In this document: positions 47,768 to 55,324 of the stretch, in pieces
Position numbering within the stretch: the stretch's first letter is position 1
Layout of the letters: every line of letters begins with the position of its first letter
The notes under the pieces: generated by a model
What the model saw: only the letters and a program-made list of their open reading frames with translations
What the model was told of the DNA's origin: nothing
Database searches by the model: none
Source: Brochothrix thermosphacta DSM 20171 = FSL F6-1036
Lineage (GTDB): Bacteria > Bacillota > Bacilli > Lactobacillales > Listeriaceae
Reading direction: 5' to 3'
Length of the DNA: 64,000 bases
Assembly: GCF_036884295.1 (NCBI RefSeq)
Contig: NZ_CP145608.1
Span: 248,001-312,000 of the forward strand
Position numbers and translations under genes: made by a program

Positions 47768-48470
47768 TGAAGAACTAGCAGAAGTGAGAGCGCAAGTTGA
47801 ACGTGAGAACAATCAATTCCGTATCAGAGCAATTGAAGCTGAGAACAAAAAGAAACAAGAAGCTATTTTCAAAGGCAGCTATATCAGTGAACGATTGAAA
47901 GAAGCAACTTTTGATAATTATGTCTCAGAGAACAAAGCACAAGAAAAAATCAGATTAACGTGTAAGCGATATGTTGAGATATTCGACAAAAAAAAACCGA
48001 TGAACCTTTTTTTAACAGGAAACTATGGCACAGGTAAAAGTCATTTAGCCGCAGCGATACATCAAGAGTTATCCAGTAAAAAGAAAATGAACAATGAAAC
48101 GCTTGTTGATCAATACGAATACAAGTCATTGTTTATTAACTTACCCGACTTAGTAGACGAGCTTACATCGGGTTACGCAGATAACTCACGTAGAGAAAAG
48201 TTTGAAAGTATTAAAAATGTGGACCTATTAATCATTGATGATTTTGGTGCAGAAAAGAAAGACAACGAACGCGGCTCAATTAGTAGCGACTTGTTGATGA
48301 TATTTAAAAATAGGGATGAATCAAAGCACACAGTGATAACGACTAACTTAAAGCCAAAAGAGATTTTGCAACGTTATGGCAAACGTTTGGCTGAGGTTGT
48401 GCTTAATGACCGAGTAACGACGACACTCGTTTTCGATTGGGAGAGCGAACGTAATATAAATACATGGTAA
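47694..48470 (+). CDS. DnaC/IstB-like helicase loader ATPase
   Basis: This 258-residue AAA+ protein has Walker A GNYGTGKS (109-116), Walker B LLIIDDFGAE and an arginine-finger region near KRLAEVVLNDR. It should load the host helicase at the phage origin. GTG 47694 lies 8 bases after GGAGG. It overlaps the initiator gene by 74 bases, which is unusual but supported by the ribosome site. Confidence 0.85.
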   Translation: MQSIQKMSTNSAMRQLQTMTHSLSDEELAEVRAQVERENNQFRIRAIEAENKKKQEAIFKGSYISERLKEATFDNYVSENKAQEKIRLTCKRYVEIFDKKKPMNLFLTGNYGTGKSHLAAAIHQELSSKKKMNNETLVDQYEYKSLFINLPDLVDELTSGYADNSRREKFESIKNVDLLIIDDFGAEKKDNERGSISSDLLMIFKNRDESKHTVITTNLKPKEILQRYGKRLAEVVLNDRVTTTLVFDWESERNINTW

Positions 48471-48491
48471 AACACGCACAGGAGGCTTTGT

Positions 48492-48698
48492 ATGGCATTT
48501 AACTACATTGGTGGGGCAATTGCCCCTCATGCGACTATTAACTGGTTAGAGAAAGGCGTAGCGAAGTTTAAAACAGTTTGTTATGACGAACAAGAAGTTT
48601 ACGAGGCAACAAAAGCATTTGTTAATCAAGAAAGTAGCATGAACGCTTTAGCAGATGACTTCGATGTTGAACGTTATGAAAAGGAGAGTGCGGAATGA
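48492..48698 (+). CDS. Small phage protein (68 residues)
   Basis: ATG 48492 follows CAGGAGG. The product starts with a glycine- and histidine-containing stretch (YIGGAIAPHATINWLEKG) and ends acidic. It is not recognised. It overlaps the next gene by 4 bases. Confidence 0.6.
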   Translation: MAFNYIGGAIAPHATINWLEKGVAKFKTVCYDEQEVYEATKAFVNQESSMNALADDFDVERYEKESAE

Positions 48699-48871
48699 TT
48701 CTTTGTAAATTTTGTTATACGGATATCACTAAAGAAGAGGGTTATGTAAGTTGTTATGCTCAAAGAGAGTTAATTACGCAGTCTGCTTCTGAAGAGTCTG
48801 TAGTAACTGACAAAGATGTAGAAATATTTAGCAAATACGCAAAAGTAGAGGTGACGGACGATGGACATTGA
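48695..48871 (+). CDS. Small Cys-containing phage protein (58 residues)
   Basis: ATG 48695 overlaps the preceding stop and follows AAGGAG. MILCKFCYTD has a CxxC pair near the N terminus. The tail is acidic. It is not recognised. Confidence 0.5.
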   Translation: MILCKFCYTDITKEEGYVSCYAQRELITQSASEESVVTDKDVEIFSKYAKVEVTDDGH

Positions 48872-49025
48872 AATATTCGATAGTTTAAATCAACAAGGGA
48901 AGCTAAACGTATGTAGAGACCTTAATTCATTCGTTACTTATAACGGTATTTCTAAAGATACTATCATCCACATATTCAAATGGCTTTACAGTGTATCAGT
49001 TGAAGAAACCGAGGTGACGGAATGA
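48861..49025 (+). CDS. Small phage protein (54 residues)
   Basis: ATG 48861 follows GAGGTGACGG, a junction motif repeated at the next two gene starts. The product is not recognised. It overlaps both neighbours. Confidence 0.5.
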   Translation: MDIEIFDSLNQQGKLNVCRDLNSFVTYNGISKDTIIHIFKWLYSVSVEETEVTE

Positions 49026-49204
49026 AATTTATAAAAGTTGTAGGTACGCCACCTATTTACATTGCAGTTGATAAAATAACCGTTGTTTACCATAGCAAAA
49101 ATTCGGGGCGCACACGTATTAAGTTTAATAGCAACGATAATTATGTACTTGTCTCAGAAACACCCGAACGAATAATGCAGATGATTAAGGATGTGACGGA
49201 ATGA
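49022..49204 (+). CDS. Small phage protein (60 residues)
   Basis: ATG 49022 follows GAGGTGACGGA. The product is beta-rich (FIKVVGTPPIYIAVDKITVVYHSKNSGR) and is not recognised. It overlaps the YopX-like gene by 4 bases. Confidence 0.55.
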   Translation: MKFIKVVGTPPIYIAVDKITVVYHSKNSGRTRIKFNSNDNYVLVSETPERIMQMIKDVTE

Positions 49205-49644
49205 GGGAAATGTTTTTCAGGGCAATAAGTAAAAAAACAGGAGAATTTGTTTATGGTGTACCAGCGCCAAATAGTTTTGGAAAGTATATTTTTATGGTGT
49301 GTTTAACACTAGATGATACATGTGCTTATCCGATGTCAAAGTTGCCAGATTTCTGCGAAGAAATTATACCGGAAACATTAGGCGAGTATTCGGGGGTTCG
49401 CGATGGAACTGGAGAATTTATTTTTGAGGGTGATAGTGTTGAATTTTGTGACTTTGATTCGCTGAGAACAGGTGGCAATACAAGCGATAAAACTCGTAAG
49501 GCAAAGGTTGTATTTATACAGGGTGGCTACTTTGTTAAAGATGGCGATTATGAAGCATTGCTATATGATGCCTTGATTAACGACTCGGACTTAACAATCA
49601 TCGGAAATATATATCAAAATAAAGATTTATTGGAGGACAAATAA
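49201..49644 (+). CDS. YopX-family phage protein
   Basis: This 147-residue protein has the YopX pattern: MFFRAISKKTGEFVYG, ETLGEYSGVRDGTGEFIFEGDSVEF, and LTIIGNIYQNKDLLED. YopX proteins are common in phages of Bacillota and their role is not known. Confidence 0.8.
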   Translation: MREMFFRAISKKTGEFVYGVPAPNSFGKYIFMVCLTLDDTCAYPMSKLPDFCEEIIPETLGEYSGVRDGTGEFIFEGDSVEFCDFDSLRTGGNTSDKTRKAKVVFIQGGYFVKDGDYEALLYDALINDSDLTIIGNIYQNKDLLEDK

Positions 49645-50124
49645 ATGAATAAAACAATGTTAACTGGAAGATTAGTCAAAGATGTTGATTTAAAATATAC
49701 ACAAGGTGGTTCAGCAATTGCAACTGCTACGGTGGCAGTTAAGCGGGGCTATAAAAATAAAGAGGGGGAGTATGAAAGTGACTTCCCAAGAATCAAAGCG
49801 TTTGGTAAAACAGCAGAGTTTTTCGCTAACTATTTCAAAAAAGGCGATGTGGTAGAAATTTGCGGCTCAATTCAAACTGGAAAATATGAAGATAGCGACG
49901 GTAAAACAATATATACAACTGATATTGTGGCTGATGGTTATGGCGGCGTTGGATTTGCGCTTAAACAGTCACATGATAACGCACAACAAACGCAACAACA
50001 AAATGGTAATCAGTATAACCAAAATAGCCAAAGTGGCTCACAGGGGCAAACAAGCAACTTTAGCAATCCGTTTGCTAGTGGCGGTCAATCATACAATATC
50101 GATGATAAAGACCTGCCTTTCTAA
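49645..50124 (+). CDS. ssb: Phage single-stranded DNA-binding protein
   Basis: This 159-residue SSB has an OB-fold (NKTMLTGRLVKDVDLKYTQGGSAIATATVAVKRGY), a Gln/Asn/Gly/Ser-rich linker and the acidic tip DDKDLPF that contacts partner proteins. TTGGAGG precedes the ATG. It is part of the replication block. Confidence 0.94.
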   Translation: MNKTMLTGRLVKDVDLKYTQGGSAIATATVAVKRGYKNKEGEYESDFPRIKAFGKTAEFFANYFKKGDVVEICGSIQTGKYEDSDGKTIYTTDIVADGYGGVGFALKQSHDNAQQTQQQNGNQYNQNSQSGSQGQTSNFSNPFASGGQSYNIDDKDLPF

Positions 50125-50125
50125 T

Positions 50126-50332
50126 ATGAGAGAAGCTAATAGATTAGCGGCAATCCAAAAAATAACTAAAGAAGTAGGCGTACCGACAAGTATTAGAGAG
50201 TATGCCTATGACAATGATAAGTTTAATTTTTGGGTAGGAAATCAAGAACTTTATGGAACGGTCTATCATGGCGAATTAAAGATTGAATGGAGCAAGACTG
50301 TTGGAGGACAAAAACAATTAACTTTATTTTAG
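50126..50332 (+). CDS. Small phage protein after ssb (68 residues)
   Basis: ATG 50126 lies one base after the ssb stop, with no own ribosome site, so it would depend on coupling. The product reads ANRLAAIQKITKEVGVPTSIREYAYDNDKF and is not recognised. Confidence 0.5.
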   Translation: MREANRLAAIQKITKEVGVPTSIREYAYDNDKFNFWVGNQELYGTVYHGELKIEWSKTVGGQKQLTLF

Positions 50333-50341
50333 GGGGTAAAC

Positions 50342-50755
50342 ATGAAACTAACTTTTGATATAGAACCAGTTGCCCAGGGGCGACCAAGATTTTCGTCCTT
50401 TGGTAAACATATGAGAGCGTATGATCCACCACCATCAGCAATGTTCAAAGGTCAATTGAAGCAGATGGTAATGCCTATGTTACCAACTGACTTCGTTCCG
50501 TATGACACAGCTATAAAAGTCGACATAGCTTTTTATAGACAGGATAAGAAACGGTTATCAAAATCTGAAAAAGAATTGAAAGAAAAAGGTAAATATCGAC
50601 CAGTAACACGACCAGATGTTGATAATTATGCTAAAGGCGTATTAGATGCGTTGAGTGGGATTGTATACACAGACGATAATATCATCGTTGATTTGCATGT
50701 AAGTAAGCATTACTCAGATGAACCTAGAATCGAGTTTGAAATCGAGGTGATTTAG
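50342..50755 (+). CDS. rusA: RusA-family Holliday junction resolvase
   Basis: This 137-residue nuclease has the RusA start FDIEPVAQGRPRFSSFG and the metal-binding region TRPDVDNYAKGVLDALSGIVYTDDNIIVDL with catalytic aspartates. It resolves recombination or replication intermediates before packaging. Confidence 0.9.
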   Translation: MKLTFDIEPVAQGRPRFSSFGKHMRAYDPPPSAMFKGQLKQMVMPMLPTDFVPYDTAIKVDIAFYRQDKKRLSKSEKELKEKGKYRPVTRPDVDNYAKGVLDALSGIVYTDDNIIVDLHVSKHYSDEPRIEFEIEVI

Positions 50756-50998
50756 ATGCGTTATATGTTGAGGAATAACAAGAAGATGGAATTTATTAAA
50801 CAACTTGCTGATGCTCGCAAAAGAGGTCATAAAGTTATCAAGATAAAAACTGAAACTAAAACGCGCGGAAGTGCTGAAAGAGATGCTTATTCGTATAAAC
50901 GATATAAAAAACATGAAACGAGCGTTGACCTTATCTATGTAGCATTAATAGAAATGAGTGATAAACATGCACAAACTAGCAAAAATACACAGGTTTAA
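50756..50998 (+). CDS. Basic phage protein (80 residues)
   Basis: This 80-residue lysine/arginine-rich protein starts at ATG 50756 directly after the resolvase stop, behind GAGGTGA. It overlaps the next gene by 32 bases. It is not recognised. Confidence 0.55.
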   Translation: MRYMLRNNKKMEFIKQLADARKRGHKVIKIKTETKTRGSAERDAYSYKRYKKHETSVDLIYVALIEMSDKHAQTSKNTQV

Positions 50999-51635
50999 GC
51001 ACCATGAGGGGCAAACGCTAATCTACGCAACGATTGACGAGTTGGTATCAGAGGATAAGTTCAATCAATTCAGAAACGCAAACACAGGTTATTTAGAGGT
51101 TGATATTGATTTCAAGGATAATCGCAACATATCTGTTGAACAACGCAAAAAGATATATGCCTTGTTGAGAGATATAAGCAGATATAACGGTCATGGTGTT
51201 AGTCGTAATAAAGAAACTCTGAAAAACGATTACATCGCCGATAAAAGAATAGAACCTTTTAGCCTAAGCGATACATCAGTGTCCAATGCTAGGGAGTTTA
51301 TAAGCTATCTGATAGAGTTGTGCTTTTTGTATGACATACCATTTAAAAACAAAGGTATACACATGACAGACGACATCAATCGTTATCTGTATTTATGTTT
51401 AAAGTTTCGTAAGTGTGCAATTACTGGCAGACCAGGAGAGGTGCATCACATCGACACGATAGGCGCAGGGCGTGATAGACGGCATGTAGATCATTCGCAA
51501 CACAGACTTGTATGCCTAAGTAGGGAAATGCACATAAAAGCTCATACTATGGGGTGGGAAGAGTTCGCAGCATTACATCACATCGATGGTATAAGGTTGA
51601 CAGCTGAACAGGTTAAGGAAATTAAATATAAATAA
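50967..51635 (+). CDS. Putative HNH nuclease
   Basis: This 222-residue protein has a C-terminal HNH-like module: CAITGRPGEVHHIDTIGAGRDRRHVDHSQHRLVCLSREMHIKAHTMG, with histidines and aspartates for a metal. The N-terminal part reads like putative HNHc nucleases near SSB/RusA in Gram-positive phages. The start is taken as ATG 50967; GTG 50958 is possible. Confidence 0.8.
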   Translation: MHKLAKIHRFKHHEGQTLIYATIDELVSEDKFNQFRNANTGYLEVDIDFKDNRNISVEQRKKIYALLRDISRYNGHGVSRNKETLKNDYIADKRIEPFSLSDTSVSNAREFISYLIELCFLYDIPFKNKGIHMTDDINRYLYLCLKFRKCAITGRPGEVHHIDTIGAGRDRRHVDHSQHRLVCLSREMHIKAHTMGWEEFAALHHIDGIRLTAEQVKEIKYK

Positions 51636-51646
51636 GGAGTGAGGTA

Positions 51647-52132
51647 ATGACTTTATCAGAGGACAAAGCTAAAAAAACAGCCTTAATATTAAAAATAAAT
51701 AATCTGATTGATAAACACAGACGCGAAAACAGACGTAAAGTTTTCGGAACAGAAGAAACTGTCGAGGTAGGTGTGAAACTTGCGTGCGGGTGTGATACTT
51801 GCTCGGAAATAGAAAAACTAGGCAACGAATTGAGCGAATTAAGAACGAGAAAAGAAGAAGATAGAATTGTGAAAAAGAGCTACACCTATACAGTTAGCAA
51901 AAAAGGTGAGAAAACAAAAATTTACAAAACGATAAAATCACTTTCTAAACATCTTGATTTTGAGATAGGTATGATTGAATCTCGATTCAGACGGTGCGTA
52001 AATAATGAAGTTGAAGTAAATGATTTTGTGATAAAAAGGAAAGTTATTGCAAAATCTTATAAATATAAGAAAAAGGCAAAGGAAAGTGATTTATTACGTT
52101 CTAGCATTTTAGAGAAGGAGGCATATTTATGA
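51647..52132 (+). CDS. Hypothetical phage protein (161 residues)
   Basis: AAGGAGTGAGG precedes ATG 51647. The protein has a CGCDTC cysteine cluster in the first half and a basic C-terminal half (VSKKGEKTKIYKTIKSLSKHLDFEIGMIESRFRRCV) that looks like a small helix-turn-helix. The role is unknown; DNA binding is possible. Confidence 0.6.
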   Translation: MTLSEDKAKKTALILKINNLIDKHRRENRRKVFGTEETVEVGVKLACGCDTCSEIEKLGNELSELRTRKEEDRIVKKSYTYTVSKKGEKTKIYKTIKSLSKHLDFEIGMIESRFRRCVNNEVEVNDFVIKRKVIAKSYKYKKKAKESDLLRSSILEKEAYL

Positions 52133-53052
52133 TTTATGAAGGTAAGGAGTATAAAGAAGTAACAGATGGTAGTGCTGAAATTGGCGATTTAATTCATGTC
52201 ACTAATACGAGTGGTGCAGAATGTGATGTTTGGTGTTTTTCGAATGATGATAATTTTGAAACACCTTGCGTAGGAGGTGCACTTCCGGGTAGCTATTATT
52301 GTTTAGATAATGAATTCGATGACTATAAACGCTACCGTTATCTTAAAGATGTTGAGGAAACACCTGTTAAGTTTAAATCAGGTGACCGTGTGAGATTAAC
52401 AGAATTTGAACTAAATGGACAAATTAACTTCGGTAATTTTAATGGATATGTTGACGGGGAAAAATTTGACGGAGATTATAAAGTTAAATTCGATGATGGA
52501 TCATTTGTATTTTTTCCACAATCATCGCTTGAATTAATCAAAAGTTATACGATAGGTCAATTAAAAGCTTGCGAGGATTTCAAAAAAATGATAGATGAAT
52601 TAAAGGCTATAGGGCCGTTAAGGAATGACGTTGGAGTAACACCTACAAATGCTGTGCCCAAAAAAGTTTTGAAATCACCATTAAAAAAAGAACAAATAAT
52701 CCCACTAACAAACCCTAAAAAAGAACACGAATTAATCAATCAAACATCAAAAAATATCAAACAAACCGACACGGTCAATTCACCATCGCTATCAGAAAAC
52801 ATCAATGATCTATTCGCAGAAATAAAAAACATAATCGTTTATAAAAACGAGAATTATGGCGATTCATTTTCTAAACAATATAAAAAATATGGCATTGTAA
52901 GTGTAGAGATGCGATTAAACGATAAATTTATGCGATTAGAGCAACTTGTAAAAGGTGAGAAGGACAAAGTAGGGGAGAGTATTGAAGATACGCTAAAAGA
53001 CATTATAGGTTATGCAACATTAGCTTTGATTGAGTTGAAGGACAAGGGATGA
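52129..53052 (+). CDS. DUF1599-domain protein with N-terminal extension
   Basis: This 307-residue protein ends in a DUF1599 (nucleotide-modification-associated) domain: ENYGDSFSKQYKKYGIVSVEMRLNDKFMRLEQLV, then DTLKDIIGYATLALIEL. The first 145 residues contain an SH3-like part (FKSGDRVRLTEFELNGQINFGNF) and a cysteine-containing N-terminal part. A lysine-rich linker joins them. DUF1599 usually stands alone, so this is an unusual fusion. It is possibly linked to nucleotide pools or DNA modification. Confidence 0.7.
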   Translation: MIYEGKEYKEVTDGSAEIGDLIHVTNTSGAECDVWCFSNDDNFETPCVGGALPGSYYCLDNEFDDYKRYRYLKDVEETPVKFKSGDRVRLTEFELNGQINFGNFNGYVDGEKFDGDYKVKFDDGSFVFFPQSSLELIKSYTIGQLKACEDFKKMIDELKAIGPLRNDVGVTPTNAVPKKVLKSPLKKEQIIPLTNPKKEHELINQTSKNIKQTDTVNSPSLSENINDLFAEIKNIIVYKNENYGDSFSKQYKKYGIVSVEMRLNDKFMRLEQLVKGEKDKVGESIEDTLKDIIGYATLALIELKDKG

Positions 53053-53237
53053 GAGGTGTCGCGGTATTTACTTTCAAAGACATGTCACAAATAACACTGG
53101 ACATAGAAGATACAGAGGGATGCTTGTTTGCATTAGGGGGTTTAACGATGATAGTTGTTAACGAAACAAGGAGCATCTCGTATAACACGTCAGATATAGC
53201 TCAAGTAGAAATTAACGATTGTGGGGAGGATGAGTGA
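53049..53237 (+). CDS. Small phage protein (62 residues)
   Basis: ATG 53049 overlaps the previous stop by 4 bases. The product is beta-rich and acidic at the end (VEINDCGEDE). It resembles small proteins next to ArpU genes but is not recognised. Confidence 0.55.
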   Translation: MRGVAVFTFKDMSQITLDIEDTEGCLFALGGLTMIVVNETRSISYNTSDIAQVEINDCGEDE

Positions 53238-53725
53238 TGTTGGAACAAATTGAGTTGATAGATAAGATACAAGAATATAGAGATACTCAGCCAAGTGACT
53301 TGAATCTTAAATTGACGGAAGAAAGCATTGTATTGTTGATCACAGCATTTAATAAAGAGGTGCTAAAAGCAGGTGGTCGTATAGAACCTAAAGTGACACC
53401 CGGCTATTCTATTATGCCGCCTAGTTTCAGCAATGAATTTCACAGCTCAACCGAATCTGCTGCTTTAGATAACATTGAAAACTTTGAAATGGTAGATTAC
53501 TTTTTCAATAAGATACAAATGGGGCAAGAAAGTATTGACTGTGTACTTAATTCAGATAGGAAGAGCAGACGGAAAAGAATATTTGCGATGCGATTTATAC
53601 AGGGGATGGACAGACCGAGCATTATGGAAGAACTAGCAATTGAAACAACTGTCTATCATGAGGATATGGCAATGGCTATCACACAATTTGCTTGTGCTTT
53701 AGGTATCGAAGTTAAGAAAAGCTGA
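53237..53725 (+). CDS. ArpU-like late transcription regulator
   Basis: This 162-residue protein has a sigma-70-region-4-like C terminus: RRKRIFAMRFIQGMDRPSIMEELAIETTVYHEDMAMAITQFACALG. Proteins of this type lie at the end of the early block in Gram-positive phages and activate the late operon. The three phased CGGA boxes directly downstream are a plausible target. Confidence 0.7.
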   Translation: MLEQIELIDKIQEYRDTQPSDLNLKLTEESIVLLITAFNKEVLKAGGRIEPKVTPGYSIMPPSFSNEFHSSTESAALDNIENFEMVDYFFNKIQMGQESIDCVLNSDRKSRRKRIFAMRFIQGMDRPSIMEELAIETTVYHEDMAMAITQFACALGIEVKKS

Positions 53726-53729
53726 AAAA

Positions 53730-53783
53730 CGGACTTTTTGCGGACTTTTAACGGAGTTATATGAATTTTTAACGTGATAAAAT
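53730..53783 (+). promoter_or_regulatory. Candidate late promoter with three phased activator boxes
   Basis: CGGACTTTTTG (53730), CGGACTTTTAA (53741) and CGGAGTTATAT (53752) are direct repeats at exact 11-base spacing. A -10 TAAAAT with TG extension follows at 53778-53783. The boxes cover the -35 area, as expected for an activator-dependent promoter served by the ArpU-like protein. Confidence 0.65.
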
Positions 53784-53799
53784 GGTATTAGGTAAGAAT

Positions 53800-53922
53800 C
53801 TCGTAAGCGAGTGTTAGCGTAGCTGAAAGGAAAACGGTATATGCTTCACAGGGCTTGACTAGAGAGCGACACTCTAGCGAGATGTAGGTAGAATAGGCTC
53901 GGAAAAGCCACTACCGAAACAC
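53800..53922 (+). ncRNA. Structured leader RNA of the late transcript
   Basis: No gene is seen in this stretch. Hairpins are CTCG-TAAG-CGAG (53800-53811), CTAGAG/CTCTAG (53859-53864 with 53872-53877) and GGTAG..GGCT/AGCC..CTACC (53887-53915). GTGTT (53811) can pair with AACAC (53918), closing a multibranch structure. It does not fit a normal tRNA. It may be a processing signal for the following tRNA genes or a regulatory RNA. Confidence 0.5.
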
Positions 53923-53985
53923 TGTTTGCAGCTGGCACGCTTAGTGCAATCCTTTGTGAGTATCGATTTAAAACAACAACTCTCG

Positions 53986-54070
53986 GCGATAGTGGCGGAA
54001 CAGGTAGACGCATTAGAGTGGCATCGGCTAACACTGAATGCATGCAAGGTGCAAATCCTTGCCTATCGCA
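53986..54070 (+). tRNA. Class II tRNA-like gene with abnormal anticodon arm (possible pseudo-tRNA)
   Basis: An 85-base Leu-type outline is clear: acceptor GCGATAG/CTATCGC plus A73, D arm TGGCGGAACAGGTAGACGC with the GCG/CGC stem, and T stem GCAAGG/CCTTGC. The anticodon arm is odd: TTAG/CTAA encloses 11 bases (AGTGGCATCGG) in place of five pairs and a seven-base loop, so no anticodon can be assigned. The T loop reads TGCAAAT with G at position 55. Decayed tRNA or a decoy are both possible. Confidence 0.55.
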
Positions 54071-54155
54071 TATCCCGACGTTCTGAAAATAGAACAAAAT
54101 AATAAAACGTAGACGTACGTGTATGTGGCTATACGGGTCTTGCTACATGCTTTAA

Positions 54156-54227
54156 TGAGATATAGCTCAATGGTAGAGCAACGGCTTCCAAACCCGTGTG
54201 TTACAGGTTCGAGTCCTGTTATCTCAG
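54156..54227 (+). tRNA. tRNA-Trp (anticodon CCA), prophage-encoded
   Basis: The 72-base cloverleaf has acceptor TGAGATA/TATCTCA plus G73, D stem GCTC/GAGC, anticodon arm ACGGC-TTCCAAA-CCCGT and T arm ACAGG-TTCGAGT-CCTGT. The anticodon is CCA. The last anticodon-stem pair (31-39) is a C-C mismatch. It lies in the late leader region of the phage. Confidence 0.88.
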
Positions 54228-54253
54228 TAGAAAAAATAAAAGGAGTGATACAA

Positions 54254-54517
54254 ATGGATAACGAACAGTTTGTAAATTACTGTAAAGAGTTAGTCTATAA
54301 ATACACGAAAGAGAAGTTGGGTACAGGTATTGCTTTTACAAAAGATGATGTATATGTCGTTTGGTTGAGTAAGACATTGCAAAACAACAAAGCATTGCTA
54401 AGCACGAACGTGAGCGACGGTATGTATTACGAAGTTACTTACAACGGAGATAAACAAGAAGCTTACTTTGATGCATATAAGAAACAAGAAAACATTAAGT
54501 ATGATTTAGCTAACTAG
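54254..54517 (+). CDS. DUF6275-like phage protein
   Basis: This 87-residue protein reads DNEQFVNYCKELVYKYTKEKL...VYVVWLSKTLQNNKALLSTNVSDGMYYEVTYNGDKQEAYFDAYKK, which matches the small phage family DUF6275 as I know it. The start is ATG 54254 after AGGAG. It is the first protein gene after the tRNAs and is followed by a terminator. Confidence 0.75.
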   Translation: MDNEQFVNYCKELVYKYTKEKLGTGIAFTKDDVYVVWLSKTLQNNKALLSTNVSDGMYYEVTYNGDKQEAYFDAYKKQENIKYDLAN

Positions 54518-54541
54518 ACATCCAATCGGGTGTCTTTTTTC
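54516..54541 (+). terminator. Intrinsic terminator after the DUF6275-like gene
   Basis: AGACATCC pairs with CGGGTGTCT and six T residues follow. It could attenuate late transcription unless antitermination occurs. Confidence 0.75.
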
Positions 54542-54572
54542 ATACATTAAATTAAGTAAAGGAGTGGTTGAT

Positions 54573-54842
54573 ATGAATAAAACAAGTTACATGCAGATTG
54601 ATCTATTTGAGTTAGGTAAGCAATTAGAAGCAGGCAATGCAGAGAACTTGTTCATGGAAAGTGGCGACAGTTTAATTTGTTGTGCGGGTTGTAAAGTGTC
54701 TATTAATTCAATTGCAAATAATAAATGGTTTTTGCGTTGTGAACAAGAAGAGCGAAGTGAGGCTGTAAAAAACATTACAGTTACATTAGATTCAAAAGAA
54801 CTTGGCGCTGTATGTGGTTATCGCCCAGAAGTGAGTGAATAA
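54573..54842 (+). CDS. Hypothetical phage protein before terminase (89 residues)
   Basis: ATG 54573 follows AAAGGAG. The product has a cysteine cluster ICCAGC in the middle (about residue 36) and no motif that I recognise. Confidence 0.6.
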   Translation: MNKTSYMQIDLFELGKQLEAGNAENLFMESGDSLICCAGCKVSINSIANNKWFLRCEQEERSEAVKNITVTLDSKELGAVCGYRPEVSE

Positions 54843-54871
54843 CCTACAGCATTGAAAGGTGGTGATGGAAA

Positions 54872-55324
54872 GTGAGGAAACTTAGTCTTAAACAACAGAT
54901 ATTTGCTGATGAGTACATCATTACTGGTAATGCAACAAAGTCAGCTATCAAAGCAGGTTACAGTGAAAAGTATGCAAACACAAACGCAAGTAAATTACTA
55001 CAAAATACTACAATCAAAGCATATATAGAAAAAAGGTTGGCAGAATTAAAAAAAGAGCGTACTTTGACAATGGAAGAAGCATTGGAGTTAACGAGTTCGA
55101 TTGCAAGAGGTGAGCCGCAACGTTTCGTTACGCGTTCTAAAGACCCGAAAACAGGCGATGTGTTAGAGGAAGAAGTCAACGAGTTCTCGGCAGGCTTTAA
55201 AGAGCGTAATCAAGCATTGGAACACTTCTATAAAATTAATGCAGCGTTTATTGATAAGCAACAAGTGGAGTTATCGGAAGTTCCAACGTTTATAGATGAT
55301 ATCAGCGGTGATGATGATGGTTAA
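54872..55324 (+). CDS. terS: Terminase small subunit
   Basis: This 150-residue protein has the Terminase_2 helix-turn-helix start LKQQIFADEYIITGNATKSAIKAGYSEKYANTNASKLLQN, which binds the packaging site, then a coiled oligomerization part. It starts at GTG 54872 behind AAAGGTGGTG. It overlaps terL by 8 bases. Confidence 0.92.
   Translation: MRKLSLKQQIFADEYIITGNATKSAIKAGYSEKYANTNASKLLQNTTIKAYIEKRLAELKKERTLTMEEALELTSSIARGEPQRFVTRSKDPKTGDVLEEEVNEFSAGFKERNQALEHFYKINAAFIDKQQVELSEVPTFIDDISGDDDG

Noticed and set aside
53846-54097. 83-residue minus-strand frame over the tRNA region
   Set aside because: It runs antisense through structured RNA and the tRNA-like gene and has no start signals.
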